Below, in pieces: positions 54,748 to 61,833 of a DNA stretch of 64,000 nt. This DNA is from Paenibacillus beijingensis (GTDB lineage: Bacteria > Bacillota > Bacilli > Paenibacillales > Paenibacillaceae), in the NCBI RefSeq assembly GCF_000961095.1, contig NZ_CP011058.1:4790001-4854000 (forward strand), read 5' to 3'. Positions within the stretch are counted from its first letter, which is position 1; every line of letters begins with the position of its first letter. The notes under the pieces were generated by a model. It was not told the DNA's origin and searched no databases. It saw nothing but the letters and a program-made list of their open reading frames with translations. The position numbers were made by a program, and so were the translations under genes.

Positions 54748-54910
54748 AGATAACACCGTATTCCCGCTGCGTCGCTGACGCTCCTTGGTCTGCCGGTAGA
54801 TAATTCGGGGAGGTGAAGTCAGACAGACAATCCTGCGAGGCTAAGTCTGTCGACTCGTTCGCTGACGCTCACTTAAGCCTCTCGGATTTGGGAATACAAG
54901 AACGTTATAT
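54748..54910 (+). repeat. attC-5
   Basis: Left core AGATAAC, right core GTTATAT, 163 bp. Arms are GTATTCCC/GGGAATAC. The left core matches GTTATCT at 54280. Confidence 0.88.
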
Positions 54911-54948
54911 GAAATCACACAATAGAATAGAAAGGAAGCTAAAAACAA

Positions 54949-55521
54949 ATGAATACATTTCCTATCGTACACCTTACACTACAAAAATTAAAAGAAAGAC
55001 AAAGCGAGAAGAACTTTTTAAGAGTTCAAGTAGATCAAGGTAATGAACTAAATACCATTTGTAAATTTAATGAGCCTGCTGAAGAGTCTGAATTTAGTTT
55101 GTTTACTAAGGAAACTAATCTAGTACTTCCACCAGACTATATTGATTTTTTGAAGCTACATAATGGTGGAATTCTCTACTCTTTAGACGACGATTTGGGT
55201 GGGGGAATAGAACTGTTTTCTATTGAAGAAATTATTGAGAATTATGAAGACTATAGAGATGATTTATTAGAATCGTTTTATCCTATAGGTATTGAGAATG
55301 GAGAAGAATTACTTTTAATCAACTCTGCAGAGTGTGATCCTTTGTGTAGAAACAAGAATTATTTGTATTGGTCAGATGTGTTGGATTTGGAGGATCCAAT
55401 TAATTTGAATAGTAATTTTGAAATATGGTTAGATCGATTAGTGATGGCTCAAGGAAACAAGTTTTGGTATTGGAATATTTATACGGCTGAGACTTACTAT
55501 AAGACACATAAGGGCGTTTGA
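54949..55521 (+). CDS. Cassette 6 gene: SMI1/KNR4-family protein
   Basis: A 190-residue protein with the SUKH-type core: EESEFSLFTKETNLVLPPDYIDFLKLHNGGIL, then IELFSIEEIIENYEDY and YPIGIENGEELLLINSAEC. SMI1/KNR4 proteins commonly act as immunity proteins against polymorphic toxins. No toxin gene lies nearby, so this would be an orphan immunity gene if the role holds. AAAGGAAG precedes the ATG at an unusually long distance. Confidence 0.87.
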   Translation: MNTFPIVHLTLQKLKERQSEKNFLRVQVDQGNELNTICKFNEPAEESEFSLFTKETNLVLPPDYIDFLKLHNGGILYSLDDDLGGGIELFSIEEIIENYEDYRDDLLESFYPIGIENGEELLLINSAECDPLCRNKNYLYWSDVLDLEDPINLNSNFEIWLDRLVMAQGNKFWYWNIYTAETYYKTHKGV

Positions 55522-55548
55522 TTGTTATTCAAAGAAGAGTGTGACTTC

Positions 55549-55716
55549 ATATAACACCGTATTCACGCTGCGTCGCTAACGCTCCTTGGTTCGCCCGAGG
55601 CAATTGCAGTGATGTAAGATCAGGCGAACAACCCTCCTGCACTGGCTAAGTCTAACGACCCGGTCGCTATCACTCCCTTAAGCCAGTGAGGGTTCGTGAA
55701 TACAACAACGTTATGT
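55549..55716 (+). repeat. attC-6
   Basis: Left core ATATAAC, right core GTTATGT, 168 bp. Arms are GTATTCACG/CGTGAATAC. The left core matches GTTATAT at 54904. Confidence 0.88.
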
Positions 55717-55779
55717 GAAATTCCCGAATTACCGATAATAGATGTAATAAATCTTAAAAGAAAGTGATGGTGTTCGTAC

Positions 55780-56175
55780 ATGGGAGCCTGGGGATATGGA
55801 AACTTCGAAAACGATATAGTATTAGATTGGGTAGAAGACCTCTTAGATACTCAAGATTTGAGATTAATTTCTGAATCGATCAATACAGTACTTGACGATA
55901 GTTATTTAGATGCAGCTACTGCATCAATAGCTGTTGGAGCAATAGAAATATTGGCTGCAATGCAAAATAGACCGGGAACAGAAGATTATGATGATGAACT
56001 TGAAGATTGGATAAACCAACATAAAGGGCAGGGGACTAATCTCCTAGTAACAGCTAATGAAGCACTTGGAAAAATACTAACAATATCAGAACTTAAAGAA
56101 TTATGGCAGGAATCTGAAAATTATGAGGACTGGGTAAAGACTATTAAGGAATTAGAAGAAAGATTAATTTTGTGA
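55780..56175 (+). CDS. Cassette 7 first gene: DUF4259 protein
   Basis: A 131-residue protein with the hallmark N-terminus MGAWGYGNFENDIVLDWVEDL and a helical acidic remainder. DUF4259 proteins are small, widely scattered and of unknown function, often near toxin or defence genes (context inference only). The ATG follows AAAGTGATGGTG. A second gene follows 31 bases later without an attC between. Confidence 0.87.
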   Translation: MGAWGYGNFENDIVLDWVEDLLDTQDLRLISESINTVLDDSYLDAATASIAVGAIEILAAMQNRPGTEDYDDELEDWINQHKGQGTNLLVTANEALGKILTISELKELWQESENYEDWVKTIKELEERLIL

Positions 56176-56206
56176 GGTAATCATTAATTTCTTAAGGAGC
56201 AATTAT

Positions 56207-56542
56207 ATGAACTCTCAATCACTTCTTGAACTTAAAAGATTATCACAGTTTGTAAATAAACTAAGAGATTTCAAAATAATTATTAATGATTCGGAAGTAG
56301 GCATAATAAAAGATGGAAATATAAAAGAGATCCGTTTAGAACCAGGTGAATACGAGATATATTTAAAAATTGATTGGTGTCGAAGTAATAAATATAGATT
56401 TACAATAAGTGAGAATGAAAAAATTAAATTGGAATGTGGAAGTCCATTAACAGGATCAAGAATTATTATTCCATTTTTGATTTTCTTTTATATTTCTATT
56501 GGAAAGAACCGATATCTATATATTAAAAAGAATAATGATTAA
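56207..56542 (+). CDS. Cassette 7 second gene: small membrane-anchored beta protein
   Basis: A 111-residue protein. FKIIINDSEVGIIKDGNIKEIRLEPGEYEIYLKIDWCRSNKY has the look of a PEGA-like or carboxypeptidase-regulatory-like beta fold. A C-terminal helix (IIIPFLIFFYISIG) could anchor it in the membrane. The ATG follows AAGGAGC. It shares a cassette with the DUF4259 gene. Confidence 0.7.
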   Translation: MNSQSLLELKRLSQFVNKLRDFKIIINDSEVGIIKDGNIKEIRLEPGEYEIYLKIDWCRSNKYRFTISENEKIKLECGSPLTGSRIIIPFLIFFYISIGKNRYLYIKKNND

Positions 56543-56576
56543 CATTTCTTAGAGGGTTCGAAGAAGAGGTGGCATC

Positions 56577-56630
56577 AGCTAACACCGTATTCACGCTGCG
56601 GCGCATTCGCGCCTTGGTCCGCCAGGAAAT
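56577..56630 (+). repeat. attC-7, left part only
   Basis: It starts with core AGCTAAC and the shared left arm GTATTCACGCTGCGGCG and GCGCCTTGGTCCGCC, then stops. No right half or GTTA core follows. Its left core would need GTTAGCT, but the cassette begins with GTTATGT, so a deletion has joined two cassettes. Confidence 0.75.
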
Positions 56631-56642
56631 GGGGGTACCTGT

Positions 56643-57098
56643 ATGGAAAGAAGGCATGAAGTCTTGTTTGAGCAGTTGAATACATACCGGGGAGAGCTAC
56701 TGGAAATTGTTGAAAATTTATCCGAGGCGGATGCAGAGACGAAGAAAGCAGTATTGATCAGATTGATGATGATAGTTCTAAAATACATTATGGTTCATAT
56801 GACTTAACTGGTGAGTTTACAGAAATGATTCAATCAAATCAGATTGATCGGGATTATAGTAAAGACTTCAACGATTTTGATAACTCACGAATTTTTCAAC
56901 GAATGGATGGATTCAATTGGAAGCAAAATATGCAGATATATGGGACAAAGAACGGATGATACGCATAATATAGGATCACAAGGATTAGTTAACATGGAGA
57001 TAGCGATTAAGAATAGATTAAGAGTTCGAACAATTCAATTATATGGTGGAGAAGAGAAATTTTTAAATAACGGTAATAGAGAAACTTTTAGTGATTGA
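56643..57098 (+). pseudogene. Cassette 8 coding remnants, frame-broken
   Basis: A short frame at 56643-56807 (54 residues, MERRHEVLFEQLNTYRGELL, behind GGGGG) looks like the start of a DinB-type protein but runs out. From about 56728 a second frame reads DDDSSKIHYGSYDLTGEFTEM and stops at about 56957. A third frame, with NIGSQGLVNMEIAIKNRL, ends at 57098. Composition shifts from GC-richer to AT-rich near 56740. Most likely these are fused remains of at least two genes. Confidence 0.5.
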
Positions 57099-57122
57099 AG
57101 ATTCGAAGAAGGCAGTAACTGC

Positions 57123-57312
57123 GCATAACACCGTATTAACGCTGCGTCGCTAACGCTCCTTAGATCAGGCGAACAACCCTGCACCACCTAACCGCATCGC
57201 GGCCGGCACTGACGTGCCTTAAGGTGGTAAGGGTTCTAACTGACACATCTCGTAGCTAACCGAGTCGGCTCGCCTTTAAGTCATGGGTGTCAAAGATACG
57301 AAACCGTTAGGC
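57123..57312 (+). repeat. attC-8, hybrid site
   Basis: Left core GCATAAC and left arm are like the others, and the inner CACCACCTAACCGC part copies attC-4. The right end is foreign: TAAGTCATGGGTGTCA and GATACGAAACC before core GTTAGGC. It appears to be a recombinant of two attC types, 190 bp long. Confidence 0.7.
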
Positions 57313-57358
57313 GAAAAAAATTGAACTGTAAGAAAAGTGCTTAGTAAGTGGTGTGAAT

Positions 57359-57742
57359 ATGTTTGTATTAATATCAGCAATAATATTCTCTACTTTAATT
57401 GGAATTGTAATTCTTTTTCAACTTGCGTTAGCAGCAGGAATGCCTTGGGGAAGTTATGCAATGGGGGGGAAGTTTCCCGGAAAATATCCGCCAGCTATGC
57501 GTTTAGCCTCTATAATTCAGGTCCTTATTCTGACATTAATAGCCTCAATAGTGCTAAGTAAATCAGGTCTAATATTTTCTGATTGGTATTCGTTTACAAA
57601 ATTAGCTATCTGGTTTGTTGTTTCTTTTTCGGTGATTGCTACAATACTGAACTTAATTACAAGGAGCGTATTAGAAAGAAGAATTTGGGCACCTGTATCT
57701 TTGTTGCTGCTCATTACAAGTATTATTGTAGCTATCGGATAG
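57359..57742 (+). CDS. Four-helix membrane protein at the end of the array
   Basis: A 127-residue protein with four predicted helices (VLISAIIFSTLIGIVILFQL and WAPVSLLLLITSIIVAI among them) and a GMPWGSYAMGGKFPGKYPP loop. The ATG at 57359 follows GTGGTG; a GTG two codons earlier is possible. It sits right after core GTTAGGC but has no attC of its own, so it is either a last cassette that lost its site or native chromosome. No function is known. Confidence 0.7.
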   Translation: MFVLISAIIFSTLIGIVILFQLALAAGMPWGSYAMGGKFPGKYPPAMRLASIIQVLILTLIASIVLSKSGLIFSDWYSFTKLAIWFVVSFSVIATILNLITRSVLERRIWAPVSLLLLITSIIVAIG

Positions 57743-57789
57743 TTTGAGGAAGCATATTCAGACAAACTGAGCTGGTATTTTCGGTTCAA

Positions 57790-57826
57790 AAAACTGCGTG
57801 AAATACATATTTCACGCAGTTTGCGT
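57790..57826 (+). terminator. Perfect hairpin before the recombinase gene
   Basis: Arms AAACTGCGTGAAAT and ATTTCACGCAGTTT (14 bp, loop ACAT) are followed by GCGTTTT. It separates the array from the recombinase gene. Confidence 0.8.
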
Positions 57827-57897
57827 TTTAACCGCATTTTTCATATGATAGAAGGACAAATGCCCAAGCTTTTTGAAGCGATTTGGGGAGGAATTGG

Positions 57898-58830
57898 ATG
57901 ACAGGCTACAATCATGACATTCTCGAGCACTATGAAACGGAGCTGCAGCTGTTTACGATTTGGATGAAAAACCAGGGAATGACGAAATCGACGGAGCAGG
58001 CTTATTTGGCGGATACGTGCCAATATTTACGGAGCATCTATCCAACCGAGCTGAGTCAGACGGGAAAAATACATATGATGCGGTTTTTGTCGCTCATGCG
58101 TGAGAACGGTTCGGGCGATGAAGCGCGGAACCGGAAGCTGTCGTCGCTGAGAGCTTTTTATAAATCGCTCATTGAAATGGAGCACTTGAACGTAAATCCC
58201 GCCGCTTTGACGGCCAAGTCAAAGATGACCAAAAACCGGATTCCCGTATACTTGGAAGATCACGAACTGGAATTATTGTTTCAGTCGATTGAAGGAAAAT
58301 ATAAGTACCGGAACATGACCATTTTGCTGCTAATGGCGTATGCCGGCCTGCGGGTGGGGGAAGTGCACCGGCTGAACGTACAGGACTTCCAGCCCAGTGG
58401 TTCGATTCATGTGCTCGGAAAAGGGCGAAAGTGGCGCATCATACCGCTGCCTGCACCGTTAAGCGCCATTTTGCGCCAAGCGCTGGAAGAACGCATCGTC
58501 CCGAAACAGAGCAAGGAGCATGCGTTCTTCGTTTCCCAATTCGGACGGAGACTGTCGATCCGGATGATTCAGACGATTGCCGATGAAACACTGGCTCGTC
58601 TGAAAGATAAGGTTCCGACACTTGCTTTGAAGAAATTGTCCAGCCATAAGCTGCGGCACTCGTTCGCCACCATGCAAATCCGCAGCGGTACCGACATCCG
58701 TACGCTGCAGGAGCTGCTCGGCCATGCGAGCATCGAGACGACGCAAATTTACACGCATGTGGACAATAAGCAGCTTCAAGGAGCGATGAACAATATTTCA
58801 GACAAAATCCCGAGCGGTTTGGAGAGATAG
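57898..58830 (+). CDS. Tyrosine recombinase of the XerC/XerD type
   Basis: About 310 residues. The N-terminal SAM-like core-binding domain is 10-100. The catalytic domain has Arg in AYAGLRVGEVHRLNVQDF, Lys in LGKGRKWRIIPLP, HKLRHSFAT, LLGHASIETTQIYTHV (His and the Tyr nucleophile). All catalytic residues are present. The IntI-specific insertion between the two catalytic boxes is absent, so it is not a standard integron integrase. The ATG at 57898 is six bases after GGGGAGG. It is adjacent to the cassette array and is a candidate actor on the attC or dif-like sites. Confidence 0.88.
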   Translation: MTGYNHDILEHYETELQLFTIWMKNQGMTKSTEQAYLADTCQYLRSIYPTELSQTGKIHMMRFLSLMRENGSGDEARNRKLSSLRAFYKSLIEMEHLNVNPAALTAKSKMTKNRIPVYLEDHELELLFQSIEGKYKYRNMTILLLMAYAGLRVGEVHRLNVQDFQPSGSIHVLGKGRKWRIIPLPAPLSAILRQALEERIVPKQSKEHAFFVSQFGRRLSIRMIQTIADETLARLKDKVPTLALKKLSSHKLRHSFATMQIRSGTDIRTLQELLGHASIETTQIYTHVDNKQLQGAMNNISDKIPSGLER

Positions 58831-58835
58831 GAAAT

Positions 58836-59324
58836 ATGCCAATCTCACTTATATTCGATATGCAAAATGCCAACCAATTCTTCCAGGAGAAGTTAATTGC
58901 TAATATTAATAATGGTAAAGGTGCCCTCTATCCTCATGTCATCGAGGTTTTCAGTGGGTTGAAACAAGCGGGTCATTCTATCTTTATCGCAAGTAATGGG
59001 GAAATCGAGTACCTGCAAGCCATCGTAAGATATTTCCGTTTGGATGGTTGGGTGGTAGAAACCTTTAGCATCCAACAAATACATAGTCAAAATAAGGCAG
59101 ATTTAGTTTGCCATATTCTACAAAAATATAATATCAAAAATGCTGCAGTTATTGGCGACAGGTTGTCTGATATAAATGCAGCAAAGAACAATGGTTTGAT
59201 GGCAATTGGCTGTCGCTTTAATTTTGCACAAGAAAACGAGCTTATGATTCGCCCGAGTGTTAACTCTCAGCAGCTATCCGATCGATCTCGTCGGAGGGAT
59301 AAACGTGTGCTCCACTTTTGTTAG
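58836..59324 (+). pseudogene. Decayed HAD-family phosphatase
   Basis: The frame starts PISLIFDM, the first half of the HAD motif, but jumps at once to NANQFFQEKLIANINNGKGAL. The DGT part of motif I and the whole cap domain (normally several dozen residues) are missing in frame. HSIFIASNGEIEYLQ (motif II), NKADLV and AAVIGDRLSDINAAKNNG (motif IV) remain. The C-terminus from RPSVNSQQ reads into the 3' end of the opposite gene. It follows the recombinase stop by five bases. Enzyme activity is unlikely without the second catalytic Asp. Confidence 0.75.
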
Positions 59325-59928
59325 ATTTTGCAATTGCAGCCATCGCTAATGCTACTTTTTTGGCTTCGATCGCTCTATAAGGACGTAACTTTCCAACCAT
59401 AAATAGATTTAGTACACGTGCGGCCTTTATCATCAACTTTTCTCCCAAACGGAATTGCTGCCGCTCCCCTAACAACAGCGAAGGACGAAAAATATGAAGG
59501 GCAGGAAGCCGCAGCTTTTTAATGGATTCTTCCACTTCGCCTTTGACACGGTTATAAAATATAGCAGAGTCAGGATTGGAGCCTAATGCCGTGACAATAA
59601 GATATTGTTCCGAATGAAATTGCTCAGCCAATTTACCCGCTTCAACAGGGTATACATAGTCCACTTTTCGGAATGCCTCTTTTGTCTTTGCTTGCTTCAT
59701 CGTGGTACCTAAACAGCAAAATACGTCCGATCCATGAAATAAATGCGAATGCTGATCTAAACGATCAAAATCCGCGATGTGCTCTTCGCACTTCGGATCA
59801 TGGAGACCTGAAGAACGGCGTACCAATAAATGAATCTTTTCATAGTTATTTTGTTGAAATAGTACTTTTGCCAATTCTTTCCCGATCAGACCGGTAGCTC
59901 CTATCAAGACGGCGGACTTTTTGCGCAT
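59260..59928 (-). CDS. NAD(P)-binding oxidoreductase (atypical SDR, TIP30/HTATIP2-like)
   Basis: A 222-residue Rossmann protein. The dinucleotide motif is VLIGATGLIGKELAKVL, with DVFCCLGTTMKQAKTKEAFRKVDYVYPVEAGKLA and an S/Y-x3-K-type site in ALGSNPDSAIFYNRVKGEVEESIKKL. Reductase or electron-transport-linked roles are known for relatives, but the substrate here is unknown. The ATG follows GAAAGGGGC. Its last 65 bases overlap the decayed HAD gene tail to tail. Confidence 0.88.
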   Translation of the reverse strand: MRKKSAVLIGATGLIGKELAKVLFQQNNYEKIHLLVRRSSGLHDPKCEEHIADFDRLDQHSHLFHGSDVFCCLGTTMKQAKTKEAFRKVDYVYPVEAGKLAEQFHSEQYLIVTALGSNPDSAIFYNRVKGEVEESIKKLRLPALHIFRPSLLLGERQQFRLGEKLMIKAARVLNLFMVGKLRPYRAIEAKKVALAMAAIAKSNKSGAHVYPSDEIDRIAAES

Positions 59929-60034
59929 TTCTATTATTGAGCCCCTTTCTTATGAATGCGTTAAAATCGATGCTTAAAAATAAATATCATACAAAGTATT
60001 TCGAAGTCATACGTAATCGAATCCGATACAAGTG

Positions 60035-60064
60035 AAGGGAGACGCGGTTGCCTGCGTCTCCCTT
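60035..60064 (-). terminator. Hairpin after mqnD
   Basis: An 11-bp stem (AAGGGAGACGC / GCGTCTCCCTT) lies just beyond the mqnD stop. T content after it is modest, so its strength is uncertain. Confidence 0.7.
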
Positions 60065-60080
60065 GCAAGTTCAATTTCCT

Positions 60081-60938
60081 TTACATGTGATGAACCGGCC
60101 ACATCAGCTTGGCAGGTTCAACTTTCGGCACTAGCCCTTCCTCTGCAGCCCTGTTAAGCAGCGCGCTGATCGCCGCATAACCGCTGTCCCCGAGATTGGC
60201 CGTAAACTCGTTTACATACAGATTGATATGAGCTTGCGCCACTTCGGGCGATAGCTCCTGTGCATGGTTCATAATATACGCCTGTGACGCTTCGGGATGC
60301 TTCCAAGCGTATTCGACGGACGCGGTAGTCCACTTGGCGATGCTCGCCAGATCAAGCGTGCGGCGTGCAATGATCGCTCCGAGCGGAATCGGCAGCCCGG
60401 TATCCGATTCCCACCAGCTGCCTAAATCCGTCAGCATATGAAGTCCATAAGCAGGATATGTGAATCGCGCCTCGTGAATGACAAGTCCGGCATCGATCGA
60501 TCCGTCGCGGACAGCGGGCATGATTTGATGAAACGGCATGACTACAATGTCTCCGACGCCTCCGGGAACGTTGCGTGCCGCCCACAGTCGGAACAGTAAA
60601 TAGGCGGTCGAACGCTCGCTAGGTACGGCTACCCTTTTTCCTGAAAGAGCTGACGGGTCCATGTTGCTAGTAGCGTTCCCCGATGTAAGCACGAGGGGGC
60701 CGCAGCCTCTGCCAAGCGCGCCTCCGCAAGGCAGCAGCGCATAATCGTCCAATACCCACGGCAAGGCGGCGTACGATATTTTGAGCACGTCAAAATCGTT
60801 GTGACTGACGGCCATATGGTTCGTCTTGTCAATATCGGCATACGTAACGTTAAGCTCCGGCGCACCGGGGAGCAGCCCGTTGACCCAGGCGTGAAATACA
60901 AACGTGTCGTTCGGGCAAGGAGAAAAAGCGATGTTCAT
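60081..60938 (-). CDS. mqnD: 1,4-dihydroxy-6-naphthoate synthase (futalosine pathway)
   Basis: A 285-residue periplasmic-binding-fold enzyme that converts cyclic dehypoxanthine futalosine to dihydroxy-naphthoate in menaquinone synthesis. It begins NIAFSPCPNDTFVFHAW, the hallmark MqnD N-terminus, and has DVLKISYAALP and LVIHEARFTYPAYGL. The start overlaps the mqnB stop (TAATG), so the two are coupled. The other futalosine genes (mqnA, mqnC, mqnE) are not in the window. Confidence 0.95.
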   Translation of the reverse strand: MNIAFSPCPNDTFVFHAWVNGLLPGAPELNVTYADIDKTNHMAVSHNDFDVLKISYAALPWVLDDYALLPCGGALGRGCGPLVLTSGNATSNMDPSALSGKRVAVPSERSTAYLLFRLWAARNVPGGVGDIVVMPFHQIMPAVRDGSIDAGLVIHEARFTYPAYGLHMLTDLGSWWESDTGLPIPLGAIIARRTLDLASIAKWTTASVEYAWKHPEASQAYIMNHAQELSPEVAQAHINLYVNEFTANLGDSGYAAISALLNRAAEEGLVPKVEPAKLMWPVHHM

Positions 60939-61651
60939 TACAGCACCTCCGTTAGTACGGCGCTGGCGGCCTCAAGTGCTTCCAGCGCTTCTTTAATCCG
61001 CCATGCGGAGCGGTCGCGCGGCCCGATTGCATTTGAAATCGTCCGGATCTCCAACACCGGCAATCCGAACAACAAAGCAGCCGAAGCGACGCCGAATCCT
61101 TCCATCGCTTCCGCTGCCGCTCCGGGAACTAAAGCGGCCAATCGTTCCGCCGTCTCGCTTGTACCGGTCACCGTCGACAAGGTGAGGACCGGCCCGGTAT
61201 GAACGGACATGCCGGCTGCTTCCAGTGCTCCAGCCAGGCGGGATAGCCGCAAATGATCGGTTTCAATTTGGGAGAAACCGAATCCGAGCTTGTCCACACT
61301 TGTGAAGCCTTCCGGCGTCTCCGCGCCAAGATCGGCCGCAACGATCGCGTCTGCGACAACGATCGACCCGATTTCCGCAATACCGGGAAATCCGCCGGCG
61401 ATGCCCGCGCTTATGACGAGATCATACCGGGAGCCGGCGAGTGCCGCAGCCGTTCGGGCTGCAGCCGCAGCCGGTCCGACTCCGGCAATCCGAACGTCAA
61501 ACCGATCGCTGCCGCGAAGGCCGCGCAATACGGCGTTTTGTTCCGCCTCGACGGCGGTCATGATAAGCATGCGCGGCTTATCCGGCGACGCGGGCGAAGA
61601 ATTGGCTGCTATGTTCGCTTCTTCATTGAAGGTTTCATTCCTGATCATCAT
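60938..61651 (-). CDS. mqnB: Futalosine hydrolase
   Basis: A 237-residue nucleosidase of the phosphorylase/MTAN family. It has MLIMTAVEAEQNAVLRGL, VISAGIAGGF and the nucleoside-binding EAMEGFGVASAALLFGLPVLEIRTISNAIG. It releases hypoxanthine from futalosine. A 27-residue polar N-terminal extension precedes the fold, so a later start is possible. GGCGGTAG precedes the two ATGs at 61651/61648. It is operonic with mqnD. Confidence 0.92.
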   Translation of the reverse strand: MMIRNETFNEEANIAANSSPASPDKPRMLIMTAVEAEQNAVLRGLRGSDRFDVRIAGVGPAAAAARTAAALAGSRYDLVISAGIAGGFPGIAEIGSIVVADAIVAADLGAETPEGFTSVDKLGFGFSQIETDHLRLSRLAGALEAAGMSVHTGPVLTLSTVTGTSETAERLAALVPGAAAEAMEGFGVASAALLFGLPVLEIRTISNAIGPRDRSAWRIKEALEALEAASAVLTEVL

Positions 61652-61833
61652 CTGCTACCGCCGTTTCATTTATTTTCCCTATTAATGTTATCCAGTATAT
61701 CACTCATTATGGCTTCTGCTCCAGTACACGATAGGATCGGCCGCGATGAAACGAAATTTCAGACATGAATCTCCGATTTCTCTCATATCCTTCATAAGCA
61801 AGGTTGATAGAACGAGCAGGAGGGATTGATAGA

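Larger units (their letters stand above)
51316..57312 (+). mobile_element. Integron-type gene-cassette array without IntI (CALIN-like)
   Basis: The array runs from core GTTATCT at 51316 to core GTTAGGC at 57306. It holds six complete 160-168 bp attC-like sites, one cut site and one hybrid site, with small AT-rich genes between, all on the plus strand. Each site has a left RYYYAAC-like core and a right GTTA-type core, and inverted arms GTATTCACG/CGTGAATAC. For cassettes 1 to 6 the left boundary core is the exact reverse complement of the cassette's own attC left core. No integrase with the IntI-specific insertion is seen nearby. Confidence 0.85.

Noticed and set aside
51743..55716. Repeats as group II introns, retrons or MITEs
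   Set aside because: No reverse transcriptase, no target-site duplications, and the core-matching pattern fits integron attC sites better.
51743..57312. CRISPR array
   Set aside because: The repeats are 160-190 bp, folded, 500-900 bp apart and alternate with genes; no short direct repeats with unique spacers and no cas genes.
57898..58830. Recombinase as an integron integrase IntI
   Set aside because: The IntI-specific insertion between the two catalytic boxes is absent; the gap there is of XerC/D length.
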